Positions 8,873 to 18,207 of a stretch of DNA of 64,000 nt are shown here, in pieces. Under the pieces are notes generated by a model. The model searched no databases, was not told the origin of the DNA, and worked only from the letters and a program-made list of their open reading frames with translations. Location: contig NZ_JFFR01000002.1 of the NCBI RefSeq assembly GCF_000695685.1, positions 372,001 to 436,000 on the forward strand, written 5' to 3'. Every line of letters begins with the position of its first letter. Within the stretch, counting starts at the first letter, position 1. This stretch comes from Vibrio fortis (GTDB lineage Bacteria; Pseudomonadota; Gammaproteobacteria; Enterobacterales; Vibrionaceae). The position numbers and the translations under genes were made by a program.

Positions 8873-9526
8873 ATGAAAAAGACGACGCTTGCTATTCTAG
8901 CCTCATTGAGTCTTGGGCTGTCTCTGCCCGCTGCTGCCCAAGAGTACATGTTCACCTATTCAAAACTATACACGCAACTAAAGAACAATCTTAAAGAAGG
9001 TCACGAAGACGTAAAAGTTGCAGTATTTTTTGTAGACCAAGCCAACAATACGACTTGTCACATTCGTAAGTCTTGGATGGAAAAAGAAGAGCACTACGAA
9101 GATCTAGAGGTTTCTTCAGGTAATGAGCTTCTGATTCCTATCGACAAAAACTTGCGTTCAGCGAACCCTTTAATCTTCGTTCATACAACAGAAGAAGAGT
9201 GCGCATACTCACTCGTAGTCATGACCAAAGAGCCACTACAAGGCGAAGTACAGGTTAGCGATATAGAAACACTTCTACCGCAAATGCAGACCATGTTAGA
9301 AGACCTCAGCGGTATGTTTTCTAGTTGGTTCACACCTGATATTGAAGGTGTAACACTGGAATTCCCAAATCAACTCGATAGTGAAATCAGCCTTTCAAAT
9401 GGCAAAACAATAGCAATTGAGCAAGGTCGTGCTCGCTTTACCATTGCAGAGCTTGACGGCGCGAGCAGCTTTACACTGCCAGAACCAACATTGCGAGTAT
9501 TGCCATATATTCCAGCTGACAAATAA
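8873..9526 (+). CDS. Secreted protein of the DUF2987 type
   Basis: A 217-residue protein with a clear signal peptide (MKKTTLAILASLSLGLSLPA, cleaved near AAA-QE), so periplasmic or exported. I assign the DUF2987 family from the YTQLKNNLKEGHEDVKVAVFF opening seen in Vibrio and Shewanella proteins; no function is known. Two cysteines (TTCHIRK and EEECAYS) could form a disulphide. The ATG at 8873 is chosen because it begins the signal peptide; the frame is open further upstream through the bax terminator. It is monocistronic, with a terminator on both sides. Confidence 0.7.
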   Translation: MKKTTLAILASLSLGLSLPAAAQEYMFTYSKLYTQLKNNLKEGHEDVKVAVFFVDQANNTTCHIRKSWMEKEEHYEDLEVSSGNELLIPIDKNLRSANPLIFVHTTEEECAYSLVVMTKEPLQGEVQVSDIETLLPQMQTMLEDLSGMFSSWFTPDIEGVTLEFPNQLDSEISLSNGKTIAIEQGRARFTIAELDGASSFTLPEPTLRVLPYIPADK

Positions 9527-9546
9527 AACGGCTTCTAACGTTTAGA

Positions 9547-9578
9547 CAAAACAGCAAGCACATAGCTTGCTGTTTTTG
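9547..9578 (+). terminator. Terminator after the DUF2987-like gene
   Basis: Nine-base stem with ACAGCAAGC / GCTTGCTGT around loop ACATA, flanked by A-rich and T-rich tracts (GTTTTTGTTT). Confidence 0.9.
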
Positions 9579-9734
9579 TTTGAATCAGATTGATATAGAA
9601 CAGTATTGTCAATAAGAGGTGAGGTTATCTCGCGTTGACTATTTCAACCTTAAATAAAAATCCGTATAATCCACGCCCTAAAACATACCACCTAGCAATC
9701 GACAGTCGGTGTTCCCGGCAGTATGAGAATAGCA

Positions 9735-10628
9735 ATGAACCAAAACGATAACAGAAAAGAAATCCACGAATTCAACAAGCTTCAAAAGCGCCTAAGAAGA
9801 AATGTTGGAAATGCCATCATCGACTACAACATGATCGAAGAAAATGACGTAGTAATGGCCTGTATTAGTGGCGGTAAAGACTCATTCGCTATGCTAGACA
9901 TCCTGATACGTTTACGTGAAGCAGCACCAATCAAATTTGATGTTGTTGCAGTAAACCTAGACCAAAAACAACCTGGCTTCCCTGAGCATATTCTTCCTGA
10001 GTACTTTGAAACGCTGAACATTCCTTACTACATCGTAGATAAAGACACGTACTCAGTAGTTAAAGAGAAGATCCCAGAAGGTAAAACAACGTGTGGCCTA
10101 TGTTCTCGTCTGCGTCGCGGTACTTTGTACTCATTCGCAGAGAAGATTGGCGCAACTAAGATCGCCCTTGGTCACCACATGGATGACATCGTTGAAACTA
10201 TGTTCCTTAACATGTTCCACGGCGCTCGTCTGAAGGCTATGCCACCTAAGCTACGTTCTGATGATGGCCGTAACGTTGTTATTCGTCCACTGACTTACTG
10301 TCGTGAAACGGACCTAATCAAATACGCAGAACACAAAGAGTTCCCAATCATTCCTTGTAACCTGTGTGGCTCGCAAGAGAACCTACAACGTCAATCTATT
10401 AAAGCGATGCTGATTGACTGGGATAAGAAAACTCCTGGCCGTGTTGAGAAGATCTTCAAATCAATCCAAAACGTGAGTCCAAGCCAACTGGCTGACCGCG
10501 AACTGTTTGACTTCGTAAACCTTCCACTAGACCGTAGCGGCGAGCGTGAAGAGTACGAATTCCAAGAAGCTGAAATATCATCTTCTAACATCGATGAGTC
10601 AATGTTCATCGACGTAACTAACATCTAG
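9735..10628 (+). CDS. ttcA: tRNA 2-thiocytidine synthetase TtcA
   Basis: Iron-sulphur enzyme that thiolates cytidine 32 of some tRNAs. The PP-loop ATP site SGGKDS, the CGLC pair ([12 protein letters not shown]) and the second CNLC pair (IPCNLCGSQ) are all present, as is [11 protein letters not shown]. The family N-terminus [12 protein letters not shown] fixes the start at 9735 (MNQNDNRKE) rather than the in-frame ATG four codons upstream. At 297 residues it is normal for the family. It is convergent with uspE, sharing a two-way terminator. Confidence 0.97.
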   Translation: MNQNDNRKEIHEFNKLQKRLRRNVGNAIIDYNMIEENDVVMACISGGKDSFAMLDILIRLREAAPIKFDVVAVNLDQKQPGFPEHILPEYFETLNIPYYIVDKDTYSVVKEKIPEGKTTCGLCSRLRRGTLYSFAEKIGATKIALGHHMDDIVETMFLNMFHGARLKAMPPKLRSDDGRNVVIRPLTYCRETDLIKYAEHKEFPIIPCNLCGSQENLQRQSIKAMLIDWDKKTPGRVEKIFKSIQNVSPSQLADRELFDFVNLPLDRSGEREEYEFQEAEISSSNIDESMFIDVTNI

Positions 10629-10659
10629 CATTTACGTTAGAAAGAACAGACACAGATAG

Positions 10660-10696
10660 AAAAGCGCCTCTAGTTCGACTAGAGGCGCTTTTTTAA
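10660..10696. terminator. Bidirectional terminator between ttcA and uspE
   Basis: Fifteen-base perfect stem, from AAAAGCGCCTCTAGT (10660-10674) to ACTAGAGGCGCTTTT (10678-10692), with a three-base loop. T-runs on both strands let it serve both convergent genes. Confidence 0.95.
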
Positions 10697-10709
10697 TGAT
10701 TGATAAAGC

Positions 10710-11657
10710 TTAGCTCGCTGTATGTGGGTCAAGTGGGCTAATAAACCCAGCTGGTTTCAATGCCAAGACGTCGCAGTTGATTTTATCAATCACATGCTCA
10801 GCAGTGTTACCAATAAACACGGCAGAAAGACCCGTACGACCTGTCGTGCCCAAAATCACCATTGCTGCATTGTTCTCTGCTGCCACCTTAGGAATGATAT
10901 CTTCAGGTAAGCCTTGCTCTACAATTGTCTGCTCTTCACACATACCGTGTTTCTGGCGCAGCGCTTTCATGGCTGTTAAATGGTGTCCACGAACGGCATC
11001 AGTGTAGGATGTCGGATCAAACTCAGGCAGTTCAATAGTAATGTTGGCTGGAGTCACAGGGTAGGCGTTAACTAAGTAAGGCTGAGCGTCTAATCGACCA
11101 GTAATCTCTAATAGGCGATCAACCATCGCATCGTTTAGCTCTAGGTGTGATTCTGTTTCAGAACCTACATGAACAGACGCATAAATCTTCGCGTCATCTG
11201 GCCAGTATTCGTTTTTAACTAACAAGACTGGGCTTGGACATTTACGCAACAAGTGCCAATCGGTCGGAGTAAAGATAACCGACTCAAGTGTATCGTGTTT
11301 GCGAGTGCCTTTGATTAGGATGTCGTGCTCACCACTAAATACCTCAGCGATAATCGCTTCATATGGGCGGTTATGCCACACAACTTTAACGTTGAATTCG
11401 ATAGTGTCATCTAGGTATGGCTCAGCCACTTTATTCATCCAGATCTCACGTTGATGAATCACACCTTTACGCATCGCGTCACGCTCGTCAGCAGAGAGCA
11501 TTGATGTCATGTCATAGGAGAAATCGTAAATGGAAAGAAAGAAAGTAACGTGGCTTTTTGAAGTGCTTTTTTTAGCAAGTTGAATAGCGCGAACTAGGGC
11601 AGGTTGCTCATCATGATTGATGTCGGCGACCACTAAGATTTTGTTATAGATACTCAT
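10710..11657 (-). CDS. uspE: Universal stress protein UspE
   Basis: A 315-residue cytoplasmic protein with two tandem Usp domains. The first begins MSIYNKILVVADINHDEQPAL; the second ends with the nucleotide-loop-like segment MVILGTTGRTGLSAVFIGNTAEHV. UspE acts in stress resistance and adhesion/motility in E. coli, where it also neighbours fnr. It is transcribed in the same direction as fnr, about 130 bases downstream of it. Confidence 0.95.
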   Translation of the reverse strand: MSIYNKILVVADINHDEQPALVRAIQLAKKSTSKSHVTFFLSIYDFSYDMTSMLSADERDAMRKGVIHQREIWMNKVAEPYLDDTIEFNVKVVWHNRPYEAIIAEVFSGEHDILIKGTRKHDTLESVIFTPTDWHLLRKCPSPVLLVKNEYWPDDAKIYASVHVGSETESHLELNDAMVDRLLEITGRLDAQPYLVNAYPVTPANITIELPEFDPTSYTDAVRGHHLTAMKALRQKHGMCEEQTIVEQGLPEDIIPKVAAENNAAMVILGTTGRTGLSAVFIGNTAEHVIDKINCDVLALKPAGFISPLDPHTAS

Positions 11658-11748
11658 AACTAAGCCTACTTTTCAGACTGGACATATAAACAATGTAGCG
11701 TAGTTATAAAGAGATTAAGAGAAATATAGGAGGTTTTTGGAGAGAAAC

Positions 11749-11778
11749 ATGATGTAGCTCATTATTGAACTACATCAT
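11749..11778 (-). terminator. Hairpin after fnr
   Basis: Nine-base stem ATGATGTAG (11749-11757) / CTACATCAT (11770-11778), 13 bases after the fnr stop. The U-tract on the minus strand (GTTTCTCTCC) is weak, so termination may be partial. Confidence 0.55.
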
Positions 11779-11790
11779 TGATATTTAGAA

Positions 11791-12537
11791 CTATTCTTTA
11801 GAAACGCCAGCCAGTTCCATCAGTGCATCGTGATCTTCGATGGTGATGTACTTACCTTTAACGCTTAAGATGTCCGCTTTTTGGAAGCGACCTAATAGAC
11901 GGCTGATGGTTTCGACCGTAAGACCTAGGTAGTTACCGATATCACCACGAGTCATTGTTAAACGGAACTCACGAGGGCTGAAGCCGCGTTGAGAGAAACG
12001 AGTAGACAAGTTGTAAAGGAATGCTGCAAGACGCTCTTCTGCGTTCTTCTTAGAAAGAAGCAGGATCATTTCTTGGTCACCTTTGATCTCGTTACTCATT
12101 AAACGCATGATCTGTTGGCGAAGCTTTGGCATCTTACCTGATAAGTCGTCTAGGATTTCGTATGGGATTTCACATACCATCGATGTCTCTAGCGCTTGTG
12201 CAAAGCTAGGGTGTAGATCGCCAGTAATTGCATCAAAGCCTACTAAGTCACCCGCGAGGTGGAATGCAGTGATTTGCTCGTCACCTTGCTCAGTAATCGT
12301 GTAGCTTTTGATGGTACCAGAGCGTATCGCGTAAAGAGACTTAAGCTCGTCACCCGCTTTAAATAGCTCTTGCCCCTTTTGAATAGGCTTTTTTCGTTCG
12401 ATGATCTGATCTAGTTGATCCAGTTCAGATTCACTCAAAGTAAATGGGATACACAGCTGGCTAATACTACAATCCTGGCAGTGGATTGCACAGCCACCAG
12501 ACTGAACACGTTTCGTCACAGGCTTTTCAGAAATCAT
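11791..12537 (-). CDS. fnr: Anaerobic transcription regulator FNR
   Basis: Oxygen-sensing CRP-family regulator, 248 residues. The N-terminal cysteine cluster C16, C20, C23, C29 ([15 protein letters not shown]) plus the internal cysteine of MVCEIPY supply the [4Fe-4S] ligands. The cyclic-nucleotide-binding-like barrel and dimer helix follow, and the helix-turn-helix reads [22 protein letters not shown], with the recognition ETISR. It sits beside the cbb3 oxidase genes that FNR commonly controls. Confidence 0.97.
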   Translation of the reverse strand: MISEKPVTKRVQSGGCAIHCQDCSISQLCIPFTLSESELDQLDQIIERKKPIQKGQELFKAGDELKSLYAIRSGTIKSYTITEQGDEQITAFHLAGDLVGFDAITGDLHPSFAQALETSMVCEIPYEILDDLSGKMPKLRQQIMRLMSNEIKGDQEMILLLSKKNAEERLAAFLYNLSTRFSQRGFSPREFRLTMTRGDIGNYLGLTVETISRLLGRFQKADILSVKGKYITIEDHDALMELAGVSKE

Positions 12538-12623
12538 AACAATCTTTCACTATTTGATATACGTCAATATTTTAGCATCCCTTAAGACTAAAGGATAGCA
12601 AAAAAACCGCATTTAAAGCATTG

Positions 12624-13298
12624 CTATACGGTATAAATAATGAGCTGGATGGCTTGGTAAGCAGTAAACAGACCGTACAAAAGGATCAAAATTGCACCAC
12701 ACTGCCTGAATAAGTCAGCTTGTTGCAGCTTCTTGAGAAAGCCTACGCCAAAGCCAACGGTAAGCATTGCTGGCAATGTCCCTAGGCCAAACGCAAGCAT
12801 GATTCCGGCACCGTTGACCCAGCTTCCAGAAACCGCTGCCCAAGTCAACATGGAGTAAACCAGACCGCAAGGAAGCCAGCCCCATACAAAGCCAAATGGC
12901 AGAGCATGGCTTGGGTGTTTGAGAGGAAGTAGAGATTGACCAATAGGAGAGACGTAGCGCCATAAACGTTGCCCGACTTTTTCAAACGCTAAAAGCCCAA
13001 ACCACCATTTACCTATGTACAACGCCAGAACAATCATGAACATCGCAGCGATGAGTCTTAACCATGCCAATGCCGCATTGAAATCACTAAGTTGCCCTAA
13101 TGACGAAACGGCGCCACCAATCAAGCCACCGATCACCATATAACTTAATAAACGTCCGAAGTTATATAGAACAGGCGTAATAGGGGAAGGTTTTTGCGCA
13201 CCAATAGAGAGTATTGACGCAATGCCACCGCACATTCCCATGCAGTGGCCAGCGCCAATTAAGCCGACAACAAAGGCACCAATCCAATCAGGTGTCAT
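12624..13298 (-). CDS. TauE/SafE-like membrane protein of the cbb3 cluster
   Basis: A 224-residue integral membrane protein with about six helices and an N-terminal motif GAGHCMGMCGG, typical of the sulphite-exporter-like/DsbD-like proteins found after ccoS. A role in copper or thiol handling during oxidase assembly is inferred from position; direct evidence for the family is thin. The start overlaps the ccoS stop by four bases. The equivalent gene lies at the same place in other vibrios. Confidence 0.85.
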   Translation of the reverse strand: MTPDWIGAFVVGLIGAGHCMGMCGGIASILSIGAQKPSPITPVLYNFGRLLSYMVIGGLIGGAVSSLGQLSDFNAALAWLRLIAAMFMIVLALYIGKWWFGLLAFEKVGQRLWRYVSPIGQSLLPLKHPSHALPFGFVWGWLPCGLVYSMLTWAAVSGSWVNGAGIMLAFGLGTLPAMLTVGFGVGFLKKLQQADLFRQCGAILILLYGLFTAYQAIQLIIYTV

Positions 13299-13477
13299 TT
13301 CTTGCTACTTGGTTGTTTCTTTGAAGAAGGATCGTTTGCGTCTTCGTCGAACAAAATGTTGTGACCTTGACGTTCTAGGTCTTCAAATTGTTCACTTTTC
13401 ACAGCCCACAAAAAGATGCCGACTGCAATACACACTAAGACGATAGCGATAGGAATGAGTATGTATAAGCTTTCCAT
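13295..13477 (-). CDS. ccoS: cbb3 oxidase assembly protein CcoS
   Basis: Sixty-residue single-span membrane protein: MESLYILIPIAIVLVCIAVGIFLWAVKSEQFEDLERQG in pattern, with the family signature of a helix followed by W-x-x-x-x-x-Q-[FY]-[DE]-D. CcoS is needed for cofactor insertion into cbb3 oxidase. It overlaps the ccoI stop by one base and the downstream gene start by four, indicating coupled translation. Confidence 0.93.
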   Translation of the reverse strand: MESLYILIPIAIVLVCIAVGIFLWAVKSEQFEDLERQGHNILFDEDANDPSSKKQPSSKK

Positions 13478-15849
13478 TATTTACCTTGCTCTTTTAGAAG
13501 TCTTAATGAGTTAGACACTACAATAATAGAACTCGCTGACATGCCAACTACAGCGATATACGGAGCCACGAGGCCAGCAACCGCAAGCGGCAGTATAAGT
13601 AGATTATACCCTAATGACCACGCTAAGTTTTCACGGATGATTTTACGCGTTTTCAATGCCAACTTACGTGATTGAAGTAGTCTATCTAGCTTATCACCCA
13701 ATAAAACCATATCAGCCGATGCTTTAGCTACGTCTGTACCACCACCCATAGCAACAGAGAGGTGAGCACCAGCAAGAATAGGGGCATCGTTGATACCATC
13801 GCCCACCATCATAGTAATGTCTTTATCGTCACGAGAGTTAAGGTAAGCAAGCTTATCTTCTGGTTTCGCGTTCGCCACGATATCAGTGATACCGATCTCT
13901 TCTGCAACAGGTTTGGCGTTCACCATAGAATCACCTGTTAAAAGAGTGGTCTTAATACCCGCTTCTTTAAACTTCTGAATGAACTCAATACTCTCTTTAC
14001 GAATTGGGTCTTCATACACAAAGGTGGCGATATGTTTGCCATCTAGAGAAAGATAGATACCGTTGCTCTGATCATTCTGCGCCTGACCAAGAATAAACTC
14101 GCTACTGCCGATAGCCGCTTTATGACCATCCCATTCACCAGTAATACCAGAGCCAATCACGTTGTTCACTGATTCTACTTTTATGTGCTCAGATTCGAAG
14201 GCTTTAAACGCCTTAGCGATAGGGTGATTAGCGTGTTGTTCAAGGCTTGCAGCTATCTGTAGACAAGTATCTTTGTCTAACTCAGCATGCGTTTCAGTTT
14301 GGCTGATACGAATGTCGCCTTCGGTCAGTGTGCCCGTTTTATCGATAATCAGGTGGTTCACTTTACACAGCGTCTCGAAAACATGCCCTTTACGCAGTAG
14401 GATGCCGAAGTTACCCATACGCGAAGTAGAGCAAGTGATTGCCGTTGGCGTAGCAAGAGACAATGCACAAGGACAGGTCGCTACCAGTACTGAGAGCATG
14501 ATCCAGAACGCATCTTCTGGTTTGGTTTGATGCCAGTACAACCAGGTGCCAAAAGAGATAATCAGAATCACGGCAACGAAGTAACGCGCAACAATATCTG
14601 CAATTTCTGCAATACGCGGCTTAGAGAGCTGCGCTTCATCTTGCAAACGAACAATATTTGAGATGACCGAGTCGGCCTTAGAACTTTTAACTTCTAGCTC
14701 AAAAGACTCATCACCATTCAAGGTACCCGCAAAAACTGAATCACCTTGGTTTTTAACCACATGGATGGATTCACCCGTCAACATTGACTCGTCAATGTGA
14801 ACGCGGCCAGAAAGTACGATACCGTCTGCAGGAATATGTTCTCCTGGTAATACGCGGATTTTGTCGCCGACTTTTAGCGTCTTAACAGGAATCTGTTCGC
14901 CGTCTAATGTCGTCGCCATCGCTGGTACGAGTTTAAGCAGGTTACCACTCGCCGCAGCGGCTTTTCGACGCGCTCGCATCTCTAGGAATCGTCCTAACAA
15001 CAGGAAGAACGTGAACATAGAGATAGACTCAAAGAAGACTTCACCTTGCTCTGTGACTGTAGCCACCAAGCTCGCAACATAGGCGAACAATAAGGCGATC
15101 GATACGGGTACGTCCATGCCGAGTGTTCGACCTTTAATACTGCGCCAAGCATTAATGTAGAAAGGTAGAGCAGAGTATAGAAGAACTGGCGTAGCAAAGA
15201 TCAAACTCACCCAACGGAAGTAGTGTTTAAATTCAGGCTCAAGGTTGCCGAATACTTCAAGGTAGAGTGCGACCGCGAGCATCATCACTTGCATCGTCGC
15301 CAAACCAGCAACGCCCAAGCGGTACAAGTAGTTCTTCATCGAGCGATGGTACGCTGCTTCTTGCTGGTCGGCCTCAAAAGGCGCCGCTTTATAGCCAAGG
15401 GTATGAATGGCTGACAGCAGTTCACTTAGTTTCGTCTTGGTATTGTCCCAGCTAAGTAGGGCACGGTTGGTTGTCGTGTTGACACGGATACCATAAACAC
15501 CATCTTGAGAGGAGACTTGCTTCTCAATCAACCACGCACAAGCTGCACAAGAGACCCCTTCTAGTGACAATGTCACTTCAGAGGTGTTTTCTGAGTTACG
15601 AACAAACTCAAGTTGCACATCTTCATTGTCGTAATGACTCAGTGCAAGCAGTTGTTCTGGGACAAGATCAGCTTTTTCAGCCGGAGCGGTACGATACTGG
15701 TAGTAGGAGACTAAGCCACTATCAACGATGGTTTGGGCTACGGTTTCGCAGCCCGGGCAACACATTGGACGTATAGAGCCTAATATTTCTACTTTAAAAT
15801 CCGTTTCCGCTGGTACATCTTCACCGCAGTGATAACAGGATTCACTCAT
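13477..15849 (-). CDS. ccoI: Copper-transporting P-type ATPase CcoI (FixI)
   Basis: A 790-residue P1B-type ATPase that supplies copper for the CuB centre of cbb3 oxidase. It has an N-terminal cysteine-rich segment (CYHCGED, MCCPGCE), a heavy-metal-binding domain with GVSCAACAWLIE, membrane helices, the phosphatase motif LTGES, the metal-site CPC (ATCPCALSLATPTA), the phosphorylation motif DKTGTLT, the HP locus ANHPIA and the hinge MVGDGINDAP. It overlaps ccoS by one base and follows ccoH at three bases. A perfect matS site lies inside it. Confidence 0.97.
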   Translation of the reverse strand: MSESCYHCGEDVPAETDFKVEILGSIRPMCCPGCETVAQTIVDSGLVSYYQYRTAPAEKADLVPEQLLALSHYDNEDVQLEFVRNSENTSEVTLSLEGVSCAACAWLIEKQVSSQDGVYGIRVNTTTNRALLSWDNTKTKLSELLSAIHTLGYKAAPFEADQQEAAYHRSMKNYLYRLGVAGLATMQVMMLAVALYLEVFGNLEPEFKHYFRWVSLIFATPVLLYSALPFYINAWRSIKGRTLGMDVPVSIALLFAYVASLVATVTEQGEVFFESISMFTFFLLLGRFLEMRARRKAAAASGNLLKLVPAMATTLDGEQIPVKTLKVGDKIRVLPGEHIPADGIVLSGRVHIDESMLTGESIHVVKNQGDSVFAGTLNGDESFELEVKSSKADSVISNIVRLQDEAQLSKPRIAEIADIVARYFVAVILIISFGTWLYWHQTKPEDAFWIMLSVLVATCPCALSLATPTAITCSTSRMGNFGILLRKGHVFETLCKVNHLIIDKTGTLTEGDIRISQTETHAELDKDTCLQIAASLEQHANHPIAKAFKAFESEHIKVESVNNVIGSGITGEWDGHKAAIGSSEFILGQAQNDQSNGIYLSLDGKHIATFVYEDPIRKESIEFIQKFKEAGIKTTLLTGDSMVNAKPVAEEIGITDIVANAKPEDKLAYLNSRDDKDITMMVGDGINDAPILAGAHLSVAMGGGTDVAKASADMVLLGDKLDRLLQSRKLALKTRKIIRENLAWSLGYNLLILPLAVAGLVAPYIAVVGMSASSIIVVSNSLRLLKEQGK
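15564..15576. promoter_or_regulatory. matS site (MatP-binding), perfect consensus
   Basis: GTGACAATGTCAC matches the E. coli matS consensus GTGACRNYGTCAC at every position, within ccoI. MatP binds matS to organise the Ter macrodomain. A chance 13-base match is unlikely in 64 kb, and matP itself and dif are both in the window. Confidence 0.85.
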
Positions 15850-15852
15850 ACT

Positions 15853-16332
15853 TTAGTTCTCTAGCTTGATTTTGTTTTCTAGAGGGAAGGTAATACGGCC
15901 TTGCACCAACCATTCTTCGTTATGTGGCGTCAATTCAATGAACCAAGGACCTTCAATTTCATGCTGCGTGTTGAGCACATAATCGCCTTGAGCGTTTGCT
16001 GTAAGCAACTGCGTGAAATCACGGTCAGGAAGAGTACGGTGAACAAACATGGCACTGATCGCAGGGAAGTGTTCTAGTTTGCCTTTGTCTAGAGAGATGA
16101 TGATTGAGTCGCCACGCTCAGAAATATCTACTGACAGGCCTAGCTCTTTTGCTACGTTAACTTTAGAGATATCGACATTAATGCCTTTCCCTTTTTTATA
16201 GTAATCCTCAGTCACTAAGTCGACAGAGTTTTGTGTAAATACAATAACCGTTAAGATCGTCCAGACCACAACTGTCGCAGGCAACGCGATTAAGAACCAC
16301 GGCCAAAACTGTTTATACCAAGGCTTTACCAT
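15853..16332 (-). CDS. ccoH: cbb3 oxidase assembly protein CcoH (FixH)
   Basis: A 159-residue protein with one N-terminal membrane helix (FWPWFLIALPATVVVWTILTVIVF) and a periplasmic domain. The segment VTEDYYKKGKGINVDISK matches the FixH family. It helps assemble or stabilise cbb3 oxidase with CcoI. It sits between ccoP and ccoI. Confidence 0.92.
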   Translation of the reverse strand: MVKPWYKQFWPWFLIALPATVVVWTILTVIVFTQNSVDLVTEDYYKKGKGINVDISKVNVAKELGLSVDISERGDSIIISLDKGKLEHFPAISAMFVHRTLPDRDFTQLLTANAQGDYVLNTQHEIEGPWFIELTPHNEEWLVQGRITFPLENKIKLEN

Positions 16333-16384
16333 AAAAAAGATCTCGAAAAAGAATAAAAAGAAGTGCTTATAAAATAAAGGAAAG

Positions 16385-16407
16385 ACAGCCCCTAAGAAAG
16401 GGGCTGT
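16385..16407 (-). terminator. Hairpin between ccoP and ccoH
   Basis: Eight-base stem ACAGCCCC (16385-16392) / GGGGCTGT (16400-16407), loop of seven, followed on the minus strand by CTTTCCTTTATTTT. It probably ends most ccoNOQP transcripts, lowering expression of the assembly genes relative to the structural ones. Confidence 0.7.
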
Positions 16408-16417
16408 TATTGAAATG

Positions 16418-17392
16418 TTACTTATTATCTGAGTTGCTTAAGCTCCACACATATGCAGAAACTAGTTGAACTTTTTCTTCACCTAGAATGTCCTTCCATG
16501 CTGGCATTACACCAGAACGGCCGTACATTACAGTTTCTGTTACATCTGCGCGAGAATCGCCGAACAACCAATCGCGGTCAGTCAGGTCAGGTGCGCCTAC
16601 AGCAGGGTTACCTTTACCATCTGTACCGTGACACGCTGCACACACTACGAAACGAGCTTTACCGGCTTCAGCTTCACGAGCGTTAACGCTACGACCAGAA
16701 AGGCTAAGAGTATAGCTAACTACTTCTTTTACGCCTTCTTCGCCAAGAGCGTCTTTCCAACCTGGCATTTGACCAACACGACCGTGTAGTACTGTCGTTA
16801 GGATCGCTTCCGGCTCACCGCCGTATAGCCAAGCATCGTCAGTTAGGTTAGGGAAACCTTTCTGACCACGTGCATCTGAACCGTGACACTGAGAACAGTT
16901 TTGTAGGAACAGACGTTGACCTACTTTAATTGCTTCAGAGTCTGATGCGATATCAGGGATAGAACGAAGACCGTTATCATCGTATGCAAGTTGGTTAAAC
17001 GCTTCGCCAAAGTAGTTATTAGCGTCGTCTAGCTCTTTCGCATATTGGTCTAGTCTCTTGTTCTGTTGAGCGTCAACTACAGAAGCACGAGATTGTGCTA
17101 CCGAAGTAACGGTCTGGTCAGAACTTGTCCAACCTAGAACGCCTTTAAAGTTACCTAGACCTGGATAAAGGATGAAGTAGATTACCGCGAACACAAGCGT
17201 GCCGATAAATAGGTAAGTCCACCACTTCGGAAGAGGGTTGTTTAGCTCACGAATACCATCGTATTCATGACCCATGTCATCACCTTCTTCAATACCCGTT
17301 TTGTTCGAGAAGCATGAGCGAAGTAAAACCGCACAACCAATGAGTGTACCGATAGTAATTACGGAAACCCAGATACTCCAGAATGTACTCAT
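16418..17392 (-). CDS. ccoP: cbb3 cytochrome oxidase di-haem subunit CcoP
   Basis: A 324-residue membrane-anchored subunit with two c-type haem-binding motifs, CSQCH and CAACH, each followed by a distal methionine region (GQMPGWKD and GVMPAWKD). It relays electrons to CcoO/CcoN at the periplasmic face. Two N-terminal helices are visible, the second being WWTYLFIGTLVFAVIYFILYP. The ATG shares one base with the ccoQ stop. Confidence 0.97.
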   Translation of the reverse strand: MSTFWSIWVSVITIGTLIGCAVLLRSCFSNKTGIEEGDDMGHEYDGIRELNNPLPKWWTYLFIGTLVFAVIYFILYPGLGNFKGVLGWTSSDQTVTSVAQSRASVVDAQQNKRLDQYAKELDDANNYFGEAFNQLAYDDNGLRSIPDIASDSEAIKVGQRLFLQNCSQCHGSDARGQKGFPNLTDDAWLYGGEPEAILTTVLHGRVGQMPGWKDALGEEGVKEVVSYTLSLSGRSVNAREAEAGKARFVVCAACHGTDGKGNPAVGAPDLTDRDWLFGDSRADVTETVMYGRSGVMPAWKDILGEEKVQLVSAYVWSLSNSDNK

Positions 17393-17565
17393 TACTTAGT
17401 CACTCCTTGTTCTTTTGAACTCGTTTCAGCTTCATCCGCAAAAACTAGGTTTGCATCGTCTTCGAAACGAGATTTACGATTCTTGCCAAATGCCCACCAA
17501 ACGATGCCGATAAAACAAGCAAAAACGGTCACAGTCCAAACGCTTTGAAATGTAATAATGTCCAT
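17392..17565 (-). CDS. ccoQ: cbb3 oxidase small subunit CcoQ
   Basis: A 57-residue single-span protein, MDIITFQSVWTVTVFACFIG followed by IVWWAFGKNRKSRFEDDANL, typical of CcoQ/FixQ in length and layout. It has an AGGA element 7 bases before the ATG, lies between ccoO and ccoP, and its TAA overlaps the ccoP start by one base. CcoQ stabilises the CcoP-CcoNO interaction. It is too short for ordinary ORF cut-offs but clearly real by context. Confidence 0.93.
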   Translation of the reverse strand: MDIITFQSVWTVTVFACFIGIVWWAFGKNRKSRFEDDANLVFADEAETSSKEQGVTK

Positions 17566-17574
17566 AGTCATTCC

Positions 17575-18195
17575 TTATTTCATTGCGTGGCCAAGAGATT
17601 GAAGGTAAGCAATGATTGCATCCATCTCTGTTTTGCCTTCAACATCTTGCTTCGCGTTAGCAATCTGTTCGTCTGTGTAAGGAACGCCAAATTGGTTGCG
17701 GAAGAGTTCAAGCTTCTGCTGCGTCAATTTGCCATCAAGTACATTGTCTTCAAGCCATGGGAAACCAGGCATGTTTGACTCTGGAACAAGTTCACGAGGG
17801 TCAATTAGGTGAACACGGTGCCACTCATCAGAGTAACGATCACCAACACGCGCTAGATCCGGACCAGTACGCTTAGAGCCCCATAGGAATGGGTGTTCCC
17901 AAACGCTTTCACCAGCTACAGAGTAGTGGCCGTAACGCTCAGTCTCAGAACGGAATGGACGAATCATTTGGCTGTGACATACGTTACAACCTTCACGGAT
18001 GTAGATGTCACGACCTTCCATCTCAAGAGCAGAGTAAACACGTAGGTTATCTACAGGTTCAGTTGTCTGCTTTTGGAAGATAAGAGGAGTGATCTCTACA
18101 AGAGCACCGAAGCTGATTGCGATAACGATCAGGATTGCTAGCAAGCCAACGTTTTTTTCTACCAACTCATGGCGATTATTTGAATTTGAGCTCAT
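17575..18195 (-). CDS. ccoO: cbb3 cytochrome oxidase mono-haem subunit CcoO
   Basis: A 206-residue subunit with an N-terminal helix and one c-haem site, [11 protein letters not shown]. It takes electrons from CcoP to the catalytic subunit. Surrounding residues ([46 protein letters not shown]) match CcoO throughout. The spacing of 12 bases from ccoN and nine from ccoQ indicates one transcript. Confidence 0.97.
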   Translation of the reverse strand: MSSNSNNRHELVEKNVGLLAILIVIAISFGALVEITPLIFQKQTTEPVDNLRVYSALEMEGRDIYIREGCNVCHSQMIRPFRSETERYGHYSVAGESVWEHPFLWGSKRTGPDLARVGDRYSDEWHRVHLIDPRELVPESNMPGFPWLEDNVLDGKLTQQKLELFRNQFGVPYTDEQIANAKQDVEGKTEMDAIIAYLQSLGHAMK

Positions 18196-18207
18196 TCTTA
18201 AATCTCC

